A model generated the notes under the pieces. It was given only the letters and a program-made list of their open reading frames with translations. It searched no databases and had not been told where the DNA came from. The translations under genes were made by a program, and so were the position numbers. Source: Limimaricola sp. G21655-S1 (GTDB lineage: Bacteria; Pseudomonadota; Alphaproteobacteria; Rhodobacterales; Rhodobacteraceae). Taken from it: a stretch of DNA of 64,000 nt. The stretch covers positions 186,001-250,000 of the forward strand of contig NZ_JAPWGO010000002.1 in NCBI RefSeq assembly GCF_027213785.1, given 5' to 3'. Below are positions 26,959 through 36,021 of the stretch, piece after piece; the first letter of the stretch is position 1, and each line of letters starts with the position of its first letter.

Positions 26959-27708
26959 ATGGGTCGCAAACTGGTCGCGGGCAATTGGAAGATGAACGGC
27001 ACCAATGCCGATCTCAAGGAGATCGAGGCGCTCGGGATCGCCTGGGCCGCGCCGCGCGTGGACATCGTGATCTGCCCGCCCGCGACGTTGCTGTCGCGCA
27101 TGGCCTTCAGCCTCGGCGGCCAGCCGATCCGGGTCGGCGGTCAGGACTGCCACGCCAAGGAAAGCGGCGCCCATACCGGCGACATCTCGGCCGACATGCT
27201 GAAGGATGCCGGCGCGCGCTACGTGATCCTCGGGCATTCCGAGCGCCGCGCCGATCACGGCGAGACCGACGACATGGTCCGCGCCAAGGCCGAGGCCGCG
27301 CACAGGGCCGGGCTCACCGCCATCATCTGCCTCGGCGAGAGCCTCGCGCAGCGCGAGGCGGGCGAGACGCTCGAAGTGGTGGGCGGCCAACTCGCGGCCT
27401 CCCTGCCCGATGGCGCCACCGCGGCCAATACCGTCGTCGCCTACGAGCCGATCTGGGCGATCGGCACCGGCAAGGTGCCGAGCCTCGAGCAGATCGCCGA
27501 GGTGCATGGCGCCCTGCGCGCCGGCCTCAAGGAGCGCTTCGGCGAGGAGGCGAAGGGCATCCGGCTGCTCTATGGCGGCTCGGTCAAGCCCGACAACGCC
27601 GCCGAGATCTTCGGCGTCGAGAATGTCGACGGCGCGCTGGTCGGCGGCGCCAGCCTGAAATCGACCGATTTCTCGCCGATCGTCTCGGCGCTCGAATCCT
27701 CGCTCTGA
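26959..27708 (+). CDS. tpiA: Triosephosphate isomerase
   Basis: Interconverts dihydroxyacetone phosphate and glyceraldehyde-3-phosphate in central carbon metabolism. The 249-residue TIM barrel has the N-terminal GNWKMNG with the catalytic Lys, [12 protein letters not shown] with the catalytic His, [11 protein letters not shown] with the catalytic Glu and the flexible loop, and the phosphate site [10 protein letters not shown]. Length is standard. ATG 26959 is preceded by GAAAGGA. It is a single-gene unit bounded by terminators. Confidence 0.97.
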   Translation: MGRKLVAGNWKMNGTNADLKEIEALGIAWAAPRVDIVICPPATLLSRMAFSLGGQPIRVGGQDCHAKESGAHTGDISADMLKDAGARYVILGHSERRADHGETDDMVRAKAEAAHRAGLTAIICLGESLAQREAGETLEVVGGQLAASLPDGATAANTVVAYEPIWAIGTGKVPSLEQIAEVHGALRAGLKERFGEEAKGIRLLYGGSVKPDNAAEIFGVENVDGALVGGASLKSTDFSPIVSALESSL

Positions 27709-27728
27709 GCGACGTATCCGCCATGCAG

Positions 27729-27753
27729 AAAGGGCGCCCCTCAGGGCGCCTTT
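27729..27753. terminator. Terminator between convergent tpiA and dctM
   Basis: GGCGCCC-CTCA-GGGCGCC with AAAG before and TTTCCCGTTTT after, so it can act in both directions. Confidence 0.7.
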
Positions 27754-27774
27754 CCCGTTTTCGGTGAGGGGTCG

Positions 27775-29202
27775 TCAGTTGACGATGATTTCGGGGCCCA
27801 TCGTGGCGTTGGGCAGCACGGTGGAGATCCACGGCACGTAGGTGATGATCAGCAGGAACACGCCCAATACCGCAAGGAAGGGCAGCGCCGCCCGGACTAC
27901 GCCCATCACCGACATGCCCGCGACACCGGAGGTGACGAAGAGGTTGAGACCCACCGGCGGGGTGATCATGCCGATCTCCATGTTCACCACCATGATGATG
28001 CCCAGATGGATCGGATCGATGCCGAGCTGGATCGCGATCGGGAACACCAGCGGCGCGACGATCACCAGAAGCCCCGAAGGCTCCATGAACTGGCCGCCGA
28101 TCAGCAGGATCACGTTGACCACGATCAGGAAGGTGATCGGGCCGAGACCGGCGCCCAGCAGCGCCTCGGCGATATGCTGCGGGATCTGCTCGTCGGTCAG
28201 CACGTGCTTGAGGATCAGCGCGTTGGCGATGATGAACATCAGCACGATGGTCAGCTTGCCCGCCTCGAACAGCGTGGCGCGTGTATCGCGGTGGATGAAG
28301 CCGGTGCCCAGCGCCCATGGGGCACGGTAGAGCGGCGTCGGCTTGCCGCCCTTTTCGCGGGCCGCGAGCGGCCCCATGTCGCGATAGACGAAGGTGGCGA
28401 CGAGGAACGCGTAGACGGCGGCGACGGCGGCGGCCTCGGTCGGGGTGAAGGCGCCCGGTGCCCAGACGATCGGGAAGCCGCCCGAGAAATCGACCCAGGG
28501 GTGGCCATAGATGCCGCCCATGATGATCGCGATCAGGAACAGCCCCCAGAACGCCTCGCGGAAGCTGGCCCAGATCTCGCCCCAGCCGAGCCACTCGCCC
28601 GCCGGCATGTCCTTGATCCGCGCCATGACGTAGATGGTGATCATCAGCATGACGCCGGCGAGGATGCCGGGGATCACGCCCGCGAGGAACATCCGCCCCA
28701 CCGAGACATCGGTGGCCGAGGCGTAGACCACCATCACGATCGAGGGCGGGATCAGGATGCCCAGCGTGCCGGCGTTGCAGATGACACCGGCGGCGAATTC
28801 GCGGGTGTAGCCCACCTGCCGCATCGCCGCGATGACGATCGAACCGATCGCGACCACGGTGGCCGGCGACGAGCCCGAGAGGGCGGCGAACATCATGCAG
28901 GCCAGCACGCCCGCGATGGCGAGGCCGCCCTTCAGGTGACCAACGCAGGCGATGGCGAACCGGATGATCCGCTGCGCCACGCCGCCCGTGGACATGAAGG
29001 AGGAGGCGAGGATGAAGAAGGGAATGGCCAGCAGAGAGGGATGGCCCGCCATGGACTGGTAGAGCGACTGCGCGATCGAGGCCAGCGAGGTCTCGGAGAA
29101 CATCAGCTGGAAGACGATCGAGGACAGGCCCAGCGCGATGGCGATCGGCACGCCGATCAGCAGCAGGCCCACGATCATCAGGAAGAGAAAGACGACTTCC
29201 AT
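27775..29202 (-). CDS. dctM: TRAP transporter large permease subunit (DctM)
   Basis: The ion-coupled membrane channel of a TRAP uptake system; 475 residues with about 12 hydrophobic segments. Family signatures are GVPIAIALGLSS, LLAIPFFILASSFMSTGGVAQRIIRF, ALSGSSPATVVAIGSIV (the conserved Ser/Gly loop) and NAGTLGILIPPSIVMVVYA. The C-terminal half repeats the pattern (IGMITPPVGLNLFV). It is longer than many DctM (about 425) because of a cytoplasmic insertion with REKGGKPTPLYRAPWA near 285-310. ATG 29202 starts two bases after the dctQ stop, so both are cotranslated. Confidence 0.95.
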   Translation of the reverse strand: MEVVFLFLMIVGLLLIGVPIAIALGLSSIVFQLMFSETSLASIAQSLYQSMAGHPSLLAIPFFILASSFMSTGGVAQRIIRFAIACVGHLKGGLAIAGVLACMMFAALSGSSPATVVAIGSIVIAAMRQVGYTREFAAGVICNAGTLGILIPPSIVMVVYASATDVSVGRMFLAGVIPGILAGVMLMITIYVMARIKDMPAGEWLGWGEIWASFREAFWGLFLIAIIMGGIYGHPWVDFSGGFPIVWAPGAFTPTEAAAVAAVYAFLVATFVYRDMGPLAAREKGGKPTPLYRAPWALGTGFIHRDTRATLFEAGKLTIVLMFIIANALILKHVLTDEQIPQHIAEALLGAGLGPITFLIVVNVILLIGGQFMEPSGLLVIVAPLVFPIAIQLGIDPIHLGIIMVVNMEIGMITPPVGLNLFVTSGVAGMSVMGVVRAALPFLAVLGVFLLIITYVPWISTVLPNATMGPEIIVN

Positions 29203-29204
29203 GG

Positions 29205-29897
29205 TCAGGAGAGCTCCCGGTTCAGATGCGCGGCGTCGGCGACCGCGTCCTCGGCTTCGTGGCTGACGATCAGGCTCTCGGATTCGCCCTTCCAGATGCG
29301 GATCGTGGCCTGGATCAGGCGGAACAGGATCAAGGCGGCCGAGATCGGCAGGATCAGGTAGGGGATGACCCGCGGCATCTTGGAGTAGCGCTCGTCGTAG
29401 TTGATCCAACCCTCGAGGAAGCGCAGCCAGTCGAACATCGGGATCTGGTCGGTCTCGAAATAGGACGTGGTGCGGGCCTGAGTGTCGAAGCCGGTGGGCA
29501 GCCAGGTGCCGGTGGTCTTGGGCAGGTCCGCGAAGGGCGCCCAGTAGTCCCAGGCCCCCTTCAGCAGCAGCACGCCGTAAGCCAGCGAGGCGGCGCAGGC
29601 GACGAGCGCGACGATCCGACGGCCGCGCTTGGGAAGCAGATTGATGACCGCGTCCACGCCCAGATGGGCGGTGATCTTGAAGCCGTAGGCGATGCCGAAC
29701 AGCACCAGCCACGCGAACAGCGTCAGCACCGTTTCGAGGCTCCAGATGATCGAGCTGTTGAAGCCGTAGCGCATGATGACGTTGGTGCAGGTGAGCAGCG
29801 TCATCGCGCCGAGCAGGAAGGCGATCATGCCCTCCTCGAACTCCTCGACGATGCGCCCGAAACGGCCCCTGCCGGGCCTGCTGTGGACGGCGTTCAT
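29205..29897 (-). CDS. dctQ: TRAP transporter small permease subunit (DctQ)
   Basis: The small membrane subunit of the TRAP system, 230 residues, with four hydrophobic helices (IAFLLGAMTLLTCTNVIMRY, ETVLTLFAWLVLFGIAYGF, IVALVACAASLAYGVLLL, IPYLILPISAALILFRLI). The short motif HLGVDAVINLLPKRGRR between the second and third helices is typical of DctQ. The loop between the third and fourth helix is long. ATG 29897 follows a G-rich ribosome region. It lies 89 bp downstream of dctP and just before dctM. Confidence 0.93.
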   Translation of the reverse strand: MNAVHSRPGRGRFGRIVEEFEEGMIAFLLGAMTLLTCTNVIMRYGFNSSIIWSLETVLTLFAWLVLFGIAYGFKITAHLGVDAVINLLPKRGRRIVALVACAASLAYGVLLLKGAWDYWAPFADLPKTTGTWLPTGFDTQARTTSYFETDQIPMFDWLRFLEGWINYDERYSKMPRVIPYLILPISAALILFRLIQATIRIWKGESESLIVSHEAEDAVADAAHLNRELS

Positions 29898-29986
29898 CCC
29901 CCGTGTCCCTTCGTGTTCGATGTTGCGGATAAGCGAGGGGCCGGGCCGCGTGGCGGCGGCCCGGCCCCTGCCCCGATCGCGCGGGC

Positions 29987-30991
29987 TTACTTGCCGGCGT
30001 TCTGGGCCGCCTCGATCATGTCGGCGCCGACCTCGTCCTCGAACTGCGCCCAGACCGGCTTCATGGTCTCGACCCAGGCCGCGCGCTGCTCCTCGGTCAG
30101 TTCGCGGATCTCGCCACCGGCGTCGAGGATCGCCTGGCGCGCCTCGGCATCGACCTGGGTGACGGCGGCGTTGCGCTCGGCGGTCACTTCCTCGGTGATC
30201 GTCACCAGCTGCTCGCGCACCGCCGGGTCGAGGCTGTCGAGGAAATCGACGCTCGCCACGACCATGTAGTCGAGCACGCCGTGGTTGGTCTCGGTGATGC
30301 CATCCTGCACCTCGAAGAACTTCTGGCCGTAGATGTTGGACCAAGTGTTCTCCTGCCCGTCGACGACGCCGGTCTGCAGCGCGCCATAGACCTCGGCAAA
30401 GGCCATCGGCTGCGGGCTGGCGCCGAGCGCTTCCATCTGCGCCACCAGCACATCGGAGGGCTGGACGCGGAACTTGAGGCCTTCGGCATCGGAGGGCTCG
30501 AGCAGGGGCTTGTTGGCCGACATCTGCTTCATGCCATTGTGCCAGAAGCCCAAGCCCTGCACGCCACGGCGCTGCATCTTGTCGAGCATCGCCTGCCCGC
30601 TCTCGGAGGCCTGGAAGGCGTCGACGGCGGCGATGTCGTCGAACAGGAACGGCAGGTCGAACAGGCGGTAGGCCTTGGTGATCGACTCGAACAGCGACAG
30701 CGAGGGAGCGGCCATCTGCACGTCGCCACGCAGCATCGCCTCGATCACCTGCTCGTCGGTGTAGAGCGTGGAGTTCGGGAAGACCTCCATGCACATCGTG
30801 CCGTCCATCTCCTCGTTGACGCGGGTCTTGAGAAGCTCGGCAGCGATGCCCTTGGGGTGCTTGTCGGTGTTGGTGACATGGCTGAACTTCACCACGGTCT
30901 CACCGGCGTCGCAGCCCATCGGATCGGCCTGCGCGGCCTGCGCGGCAATGCTCAGCGCCGCGGCGGTGGCGGCGAGGGAAAGGTATTTCAT
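29987..30991 (-). CDS. dctP: TRAP transporter periplasmic substrate-binding protein (DctP)
   Basis: A 334-residue periplasmic binding protein with signal peptide MKYLSLAATAAALSIAAQAAQA. The core motifs are KFSHVTNTDKHPKG, LFDLPFLFDD, LKFRVQPSDVLVAQMEALGASPQPMAF and GQENTWSNIYGQKF; the Arg of FRVQPS normally pairs with a ligand carboxylate. Together with DctB/DctD next door this suggests C4-dicarboxylates, although binding-protein sequence alone cannot prove the ligand. The ribosome site GGGAGGAG precedes ATG 30991. The region upstream has two dyads and a possible promoter. Confidence 0.95.
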   Translation of the reverse strand: MKYLSLAATAAALSIAAQAAQADPMGCDAGETVVKFSHVTNTDKHPKGIAAELLKTRVNEEMDGTMCMEVFPNSTLYTDEQVIEAMLRGDVQMAAPSLSLFESITKAYRLFDLPFLFDDIAAVDAFQASESGQAMLDKMQRRGVQGLGFWHNGMKQMSANKPLLEPSDAEGLKFRVQPSDVLVAQMEALGASPQPMAFAEVYGALQTGVVDGQENTWSNIYGQKFFEVQDGITETNHGVLDYMVVASVDFLDSLDPAVREQLVTITEEVTAERNAAVTQVDAEARQAILDAGGEIRELTEEQRAAWVETMKPVWAQFEDEVGADMIEAAQNAGK

Positions 30992-31029
30992 GCGTCTCCT
31001 CCCATGAGACTTCCGTTTCGTCGGCGCCG

Positions 31030-31045
31030 AGCAAACAGGCGGCCC
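31030..31045 (-). promoter_or_regulatory. Weak sigma-54-like -24/-12 element upstream of dctP
   Basis: On the minus strand GGGCCG-N5-TTGCT has GG and GC at the exact 10-base spacing of sigma-54 promoters and lies about 40 bases before the dctP start. The match to TGGCAC is only partial, and the local DctD lacks the GAFTGA loop that contacts sigma-54, so this may be chance. Confidence 0.3.
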
Positions 31046-31157
31046 GCCTACCGCTCAAGCGGGAAACCACTCATCGCACCATATGTGAAAAAGTCGTTTC
31101 CTTATAACATATTAGTGAGCATTTATAATGTATCGCCTTCTCAGCGCGCCCCAAGGC

Positions 31158-31175
31158 TGCGCGGTGTTCCGCACA
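31158..31175 (-). promoter_or_regulatory. DctD-type dyad, promoter-proximal copy
   Basis: On the minus strand TGTGCGGAACACCGCGCA, sharing TGTGCGGA and CGC-x-CA with the second dyad. Centres of the two are 33 bp apart, about three helical turns. Confidence 0.6.
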
Positions 31176-31188
31176 CCCTCGCCCAAAA

Positions 31189-31210
31189 ACTGTGCGACAA
31201 TCCGCACAGT
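31189..31210 (-). promoter_or_regulatory. DctD-type dyad, distal copy; also a terminator hairpin for dctBD
   Basis: Perfect 8-base arms ACTGTGCG and CGCACAGT around six bases, touching the dctD stop codon. On the minus strand the hairpin is followed by TTTTTGGG, so it also fits an intrinsic terminator. It probably has a double use. Confidence 0.65.
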
Positions 31211-32457
31211 CAGTCGCGGCGATAATCCTCGGCCCGCAGGCCGTGGCGGCCGAGCTTGTCGTAGAAGGTCTTGCGCGGCAGCTTCAGCGCCTCGGCGGTT
31301 CGGGTGGCATGGCCGCCATACCGCCGCAGCGCCTCGATCAACAGCGACCGCTCGACCCGGGCGAGCTGTTCGGCGAGGCCGCCTCCTTCGTTCTCCGACT
31401 CTGGTGCGTCGAGGCCGGGATCGAGCCCCATCGCCACCCGCATCGCCACGCTGGTGAGGGCGCGCGCGTTGCCTGGCCAGTCGCGCGCCATCAGCCGGGC
31501 CAACAGGTCGGAATCGATCTCGGGCATGGAGAGGTTGGCCTGCTCGCAGGCCTGCGCGACATAGTGCCGGAACAGCACCGGGATGTCGTCGGGCCGCTCG
31601 CGCAACGGCGGGATGGTGACGCGCATCAGGTCGAGCCGCCAGAACAGTTCGGGGTTGAGCCGTCCGGCCTCGGCTTCGGCCGCAGGATCGCGGGTGCTGC
31701 CGCCCAGTACGCGCGGGCGAGTATCGCCGCCCTCGAGCCGGCCCAGAAGCGCGTATTGCGTGCCGGGCGGCAGCATCGTGACTTCGTCGACATAGAGAGT
31801 GCCGCCGCCCGCCTCCTCCATGGCCGCCGCGAGCCCTGCCTCGTCGAGCGCCGCACCGGCCCGCTTGACGAAGGGCGCGCGGGCCGAGGCCGAGAGCAGG
31901 TGGATCACCTCGGCGACCTTGGAGGTGCCGCTGCCGGGCGGGCCGCAGACAAGCGCTTCGGCTGAGGCCCGCGCGATCGCCCGCACCCGCTCGCGCATCG
32001 CCTCGGCCTGGGCCGAGCGGCCGACCAGCATCCGGGACGCCGCGTCGCCCGCGACGCTCGCCGCTCGCGCGCGACGCGCCGCCAGTACCTCCGCGCGCAG
32101 GCCCAGCGCCTGCTTCACCGTGGCGACGAACTCCTTGGGGCCGCAGGGCTTTTCGAGAAAGGCATGTGCGCCCTGCTCCATCGCGCGGACCGCCATCGGG
32201 ATGTCGCCCTCGCCGGTTAGCAGGATCACCGGCAGCTCGGGATCGACCTCGCGCGCGCGTTCCAGCAGGTGGAACCCGTCGCGCCCCGGCATCCGGATGT
32301 CGGTGACGATCACCCCGTCGAAGCCCGGCGCGATATGGTCCTTGGCCGCGACGTAGGAGCCCGCGAGGATCGGCTCCAGATCGGCGAGATCCAATGTCTG
32401 GCCCAGCGCCTCGCGCACCTCGCGGTCGTCATCGACCAGCAACACCCGCTTCGTCAT
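31210..32457 (-). CDS. dctD: DctD-type response regulator with degenerate AAA+ domain
   Basis: A 415-residue regulator paired with DctB. The receiver domain (1-120) has the phosphorylated Asp at D53 (VTDIRMPGRDG) and the acidic pair DDD near residue 9. The central NtrC-type domain is altered: Walker A reads GPPGSGTS (172-179) with Thr where Lys should be, and the roughly 20 residues that normally hold GAFTGA are missing before YVDE (Walker B). The C-terminal Fis-type HTH (RRYGGHATRTAEALKLPRKTFYDKLGRHGL) is intact. Proteins without GAFTGA, like NtrC of Rhodobacter capsulatus, activate without sigma-54. ATG 32457 overlaps the dctB stop. Confidence 0.85.
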   Translation of the reverse strand: MTKRVLLVDDDREVREALGQTLDLADLEPILAGSYVAAKDHIAPGFDGVIVTDIRMPGRDGFHLLERAREVDPELPVILLTGEGDIPMAVRAMEQGAHAFLEKPCGPKEFVATVKQALGLRAEVLAARRARAASVAGDAASRMLVGRSAQAEAMRERVRAIARASAEALVCGPPGSGTSKVAEVIHLLSASARAPFVKRAGAALDEAGLAAAMEEAGGGTLYVDEVTMLPPGTQYALLGRLEGGDTRPRVLGGSTRDPAAEAEAGRLNPELFWRLDLMRVTIPPLRERPDDIPVLFRHYVAQACEQANLSMPEIDSDLLARLMARDWPGNARALTSVAMRVAMGLDPGLDAPESENEGGGLAEQLARVERSLLIEALRRYGGHATRTAEALKLPRKTFYDKLGRHGLRAEDYRRD

Positions 32458-34181
32458 GCCGCCTCGCTCGCCTTGGCGAGATCGAGTTCCACGGTGAACT
32501 CGGCCCCGCCCTCCTCGTGGTTGCGGCCCCGTATCGCGCCGCCAAAGCTCTGCACGAGCCCATAGGAGATCGAGAGCCCAAGGCCCATCCCCTCGGAGGC
32601 ACCGACCTCCTTGGTGGTGTAGAACGGATCGAAGATCCGGTCCGGTTCGCCGATACCCGGCCCGCTGTCGCGCACCGTGAGACGGGCCCGGTCGCTCATT
32701 CGCGCGATCTCGATCGCGAGCCGCTTTTCCTCGCGCCCCTCCATCGCGTCGATCGCGTTGCCCACGAGGTTCAGCACCACCTGCTGCAGCCGCACCTCGC
32801 CGCCGCGCACCGTGACCGGCGCCTTTGGCGGGGTCCATTCCAGGGTCACCTCGGCCTGCCGGGCCCGTGCCATCGCCATCTCCAGCGCCGCCTCGACGAC
32901 CGCCACGAGGTCCACCTCGACCACCGCCGCGCTCTCCTGCCGGGCGAATGCGCGCAGGTTGCGGATGATCCGGCCCATGCGGCGCGCCAGCTCGGAAATC
33001 CGCTCGAGATTGCGGCCCGCCGCCTCCGCATTGCCACGCGCGAGGAAGGTCTCGGCGTTCTCGGCAAAGCTGCGGATCGCCATCAGCGGCTGGTTCAGCT
33101 CGTGGCTGATCCCGGCCGACATCTGGCCCAGCGCCGAGAGCTTGCCCGCCTGCACCAGATCGGCCTGCGCCCGCCGGAGCCGCGCCTCGGCGGCGGCACG
33201 TTCTGCCACCTCGCGCTGCAGGCTGGCATTGACCGCCTGCAACGCCACCGTGCGCCGCGCCACCCGCTCCTCGAGCCGGGCATTGGCGCGCGCCAGCGTG
33301 CGCCGTCGGATCGTGGCGAGGAACAAAAGCGCGCCGAAGGCGAGGCAAAGCGCCGCCGCCGCAGAGGCCTGCAACAGCGCGATGCGGCGCGCCGGCGCGG
33401 TGTCGAGAAGCGCCTCGCCGGTCAGGCCGATCACCGGCAGGGGCTGCGACAGGTGCAGGCCCCGCTCGGGCAGATAGGGACCGGCGCGCATTCGCCAGAT
33501 CTCCTGCCCGGCCTCGCGGACGCGCCCGACCAGCCCCAGATCGCTGCGCCCGACCAGCTCGGAGCGGTTCGAGACGAAGACCTCCCCCGCATCGTCGGTG
33601 AAGAACAGCGCCGGCGGATCGCCGCGCCAGCCCGCCTCGATCGCCTCGACGTCGGTGACCACCACCACGGCGCCCGCGACCGGCCCTTCGGGCGAGAAGA
33701 TCGGCGCGGCGAAGAGGAATATCCGCCGCCCGTAACGGCGGCTCGACAGATGCGCGACGCCAAGCGCCCCGTCCATCGCCCGCTCGAACCACGGCGTACC
33801 GGCATCGCCGCGCCGTGCCACGGAACCGGCCGCCGCGATCTGCCGACCGAACCGGTCCAGCAGCACGATGTCGAGCGCGCCGGTCATGTCGGCGGTCTGG
33901 CGCAGCAGCGCCGTGGCCCGCCCGCCATCCGGCCCGTCGAGACGCGGCGCGAGGTAGGGGTGCCGCGCGGTCAGGACCGAAAGCTGGCGGTAGCGCTGCA
34001 ACTCGCTGGTGAGCCTGTCCGAGGCCAGCGCAAGGTCCGAGGCGCCGCGTCGCGACATCTCGGACAGCGCGGCGCGATAGCCCCAATGCTGCACCGCCAG
34101 CGCCAGCGCCGCCACCAGTGCCAGAAATCCGAGCACCCGCAGCGCCCGCCTGATCCGCGACCCGTCCATGACTCGCATCAT
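32454..34181 (-). CDS. dctB: C4-dicarboxylate-type sensor histidine kinase (DctB)
   Basis: Membrane sensor of about 575 residues. It has an N-terminal membrane helix (RVLGFLALVAALALAVQHW), a periplasmic tandem-PAS-like region of some 230 residues (RYRQLSVLTARHPYLAPRL ... GDAGTPWFERAMDGALGVAHL), a second helix (LLQASAAAALCLAFGALLFLA), a coiled coil, the His box GISHELNQPLMAIRSFAENA and the ATPase motifs (NLVGNAIDAM, DSGPGIG, GMGLGLSISYGLV). The N-terminal start is unclear: ATG at 34181, 34178 or 34169 all fit, none with a good ribosome site. It is divergent from the P450 gene with about 50 bp between. Confidence 0.9.
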   Translation of the reverse strand: MMRVMDGSRIRRALRVLGFLALVAALALAVQHWGYRAALSEMSRRGASDLALASDRLTSELQRYRQLSVLTARHPYLAPRLDGPDGGRATALLRQTADMTGALDIVLLDRFGRQIAAAGSVARRGDAGTPWFERAMDGALGVAHLSSRRYGRRIFLFAAPIFSPEGPVAGAVVVVTDVEAIEAGWRGDPPALFFTDDAGEVFVSNRSELVGRSDLGLVGRVREAGQEIWRMRAGPYLPERGLHLSQPLPVIGLTGEALLDTAPARRIALLQASAAAALCLAFGALLFLATIRRRTLARANARLEERVARRTVALQAVNASLQREVAERAAAEARLRRAQADLVQAGKLSALGQMSAGISHELNQPLMAIRSFAENAETFLARGNAEAAGRNLERISELARRMGRIIRNLRAFARQESAAVVEVDLVAVVEAALEMAMARARQAEVTLEWTPPKAPVTVRGGEVRLQQVVLNLVGNAIDAMEGREEKRLAIEIARMSDRARLTVRDSGPGIGEPDRIFDPFYTTKEVGASEGMGLGLSISYGLVQSFGGAIRGRNHEEGGAEFTVELDLAKASEAA

Positions 34182-34230
34182 ATCGTCTGCGCGCTTGCCA
34201 AGGCCAGAGCCACGGGCCAACCTCCCGATC

Positions 34231-35397
34231 ATGCAGGAGTTGTCCCAATCCCCGACCGAGCCCGCCTTCGTGCAGAACCCCTACCCGTTCTATGACCGGG
34301 CGCGGGCGGCGGGGCCGCTGTTCCGCTGGAGCGAATACGACATGGCCTGCGCCACCTCGCATGCCGCCGTCTCCGCGATCCTTCGGGACCGGCGCATGGG
34401 CCGCGAGGTGCCGCTTGAGCGCGCGCCCGAGATTCCACAGCATCTTGCCGCCTTCTATGCCTGCGAGGCGCATTCGATGCTGGAGCTGGAGCCGCCCGCC
34501 CATACGCGGCTGCGGGGACTGGTGCTGCGCGCCTTCACCTCGCGCCGCGTCAACGCCCTGGCACCCGAAATCGAGGCGCTGTGCCACCGGCTGATCGACG
34601 GCTTCCCGCAGGGTCCGTTCGACCTGCTCGACGCCTATGCGCGGCAGGTGCCGGTGATCGTCATCGCCCGGCTCATGGGCCTGCCCGAAAGCCGCGCCGA
34701 CGACCTGCTGGCCTGGTCCAACGCGATGGTCGGCATGTACCAAGCCAAGCGCACCCGCGCGATGGAGGACGCCGCCGAGATGGCCACGCAGGCCTTCTGC
34801 GACTTCCTCGCGGTCTATATCGCCGAAAAGCGCCGCAACCCGGCCGACGACCTGATCTCGGAGCTGATCGCCGCCGAGCAGGAGGGCGAGAAGCTGAGCA
34901 CCGAGGAGCTGGTCTCGACCTGCATCCTGCTCCTGAACGCAGGCCACGAGGCGACGGTGCATTCACTTGGCAATGCCGTGCGCACCCTGCTGATGCATGG
35001 CCACCGCGAGATCGACGCGGCCTGCGTGGAGGAGCTGGTCCGACTCGACCCGCCGCTGCACATGTTCACCCGCTGGGTCTACGAGGATCTGGAGATCTTC
35101 GGCCATCGGTTCTCGCGCGGCGACCGCATCGCCTGCCTCTTGGGCGCGGCCAACCGCGACCCGGAGGTCTATCCCGACCCGCATCGCTTCGACCCCGCGC
35201 GCCGCGGCCCCGCGCATCTGGGCTTCGGCGCGGGCATCCATTTCTGCGTCGGCGCGCCGCTGGCGCGGCTCGAGATGCAATGCGCGCTGAGCCTGCTGAT
35301 GCGCCAATGCCCGGATCTGGCGCTGGCCGAAGAGCCGCGCTACTCGGACCTCTATCATTTCCACGGGCTGGAGCGACTGATGGTGCGCGCGTTCTGA
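34231..35397 (+). CDS. Cytochrome P450
   Basis: Soluble heme mono-oxygenase of 388 residues, normal for bacterial class I enzymes. Motifs in order: the C-helix region HTRLRGLVLRAFTSRRV, the I-helix oxygen-activating AGHEATVHSLGN, EELVRL (ExxR), and the heme loop FGAGIHFCVGAPLARLE with the axial cysteine. Substrate is unknown, and no ferredoxin or ferredoxin reductase gene adjoins. ATG 34231 gives the natural start (MQELSQSPTEPAFVQNPYPFYDRARAAGP); the ribosome site is weak. Its promoter must share the short gap with dctB, so coregulation is possible but unproven. Confidence 0.93.
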   Translation: MQELSQSPTEPAFVQNPYPFYDRARAAGPLFRWSEYDMACATSHAAVSAILRDRRMGREVPLERAPEIPQHLAAFYACEAHSMLELEPPAHTRLRGLVLRAFTSRRVNALAPEIEALCHRLIDGFPQGPFDLLDAYARQVPVIVIARLMGLPESRADDLLAWSNAMVGMYQAKRTRAMEDAAEMATQAFCDFLAVYIAEKRRNPADDLISELIAAEQEGEKLSTEELVSTCILLLNAGHEATVHSLGNAVRTLLMHGHREIDAACVEELVRLDPPLHMFTRWVYEDLEIFGHRFSRGDRIACLLGAANRDPEVYPDPHRFDPARRGPAHLGFGAGIHFCVGAPLARLEMQCALSLLMRQCPDLALAEEPRYSDLYHFHGLERLMVRAF

Positions 35398-35418
35398 GGC
35401 TGGTTCACCGCCCATCGA

Positions 35419-35880
35419 TCAGAGCGGCAGCGCCACCGTCGACTTGATCTCTTCCATCGACAGCAGCGCGGTGACGCTCTGCACCCGCACCTCGGCGATC
35501 AGCGCCTGATAGAAGGCGTCATAGGCGCGCGCGTTGCGGACCCGCACCTTCAGGATGTAGTCGATGTCGCCCGCGAGCCGGTGCGCCTCCTGCACCTCGG
35601 GGCGGTCGCGCAGCGTGGCGAGGAACTTGGCCTGCCAGTCGGCCTCGTGGGCGCTCGTGCGGATCAGCACGAAGAAGCAGGCCTCGAAGCCCAGCGCCTC
35701 GGCATCGAGCACCACGGTCTGAGGGCCGATGATGCCGCGCTCGCGCATCTTGCGGATCCGGTTCCACACCGGGGTCTTGGACGAGCCCACCGATTTGGCG
35801 ATCTCGTCGAGCGAGCGACCCGCGTCGCGCTGCAGCTCGATCAGGATCTTCCGGTCGATCTCGTCAGGCTGGAACGACAT
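35419..35880 (-). CDS. Lrp/AsnC-family transcriptional regulator
   Basis: A 153-residue regulator with the Lrp HTH (IDRKILIELQRDAGRSLDEIAKSVGSSKTPVWNRIRKMRERGII) and a C-terminal RAM ligand-binding domain (FFVLIRTSAHEADW ... HRLAGDIDYILKVRVRNARAYDAFY). It is divergently placed (141 bp) from the sulfate-assimilation genes, and I infer that it controls them, perhaps in response to a sulfur amino acid. The frame continues far upstream, but ATG 35880 is the natural Lrp start (MSFQPDEIDRKIL). Confidence 0.9.
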   Translation of the reverse strand: MSFQPDEIDRKILIELQRDAGRSLDEIAKSVGSSKTPVWNRIRKMRERGIIGPQTVVLDAEALGFEACFFVLIRTSAHEADWQAKFLATLRDRPEVQEAHRLAGDIDYILKVRVRNARAYDAFYQALIAEVRVQSVTALLSMEEIKSTVALPL

Positions 35881-36021
35881 TCGCGGCACTCCTCGGTTTT
35901 GGAACGCATGTCCCCCGGAAGGCTTCCAGAAGAACACGCATTCCTTATCTGCCCGGCCGGGTGGCCAAAAGCAAGACATCTGTCCTATATCGACGTCAGA
36001 ACACAGGACGGAGATCGCGCC

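Noticed and set aside
31210-34962. Single 1250-residue open frame on the minus strand across dctD, dctB and beyond
   Set aside because: It joins the dctD frame with out-of-frame reading of dctB and the P450. The two-component genes are complete with an ATGA overlap, so no fusion exists.
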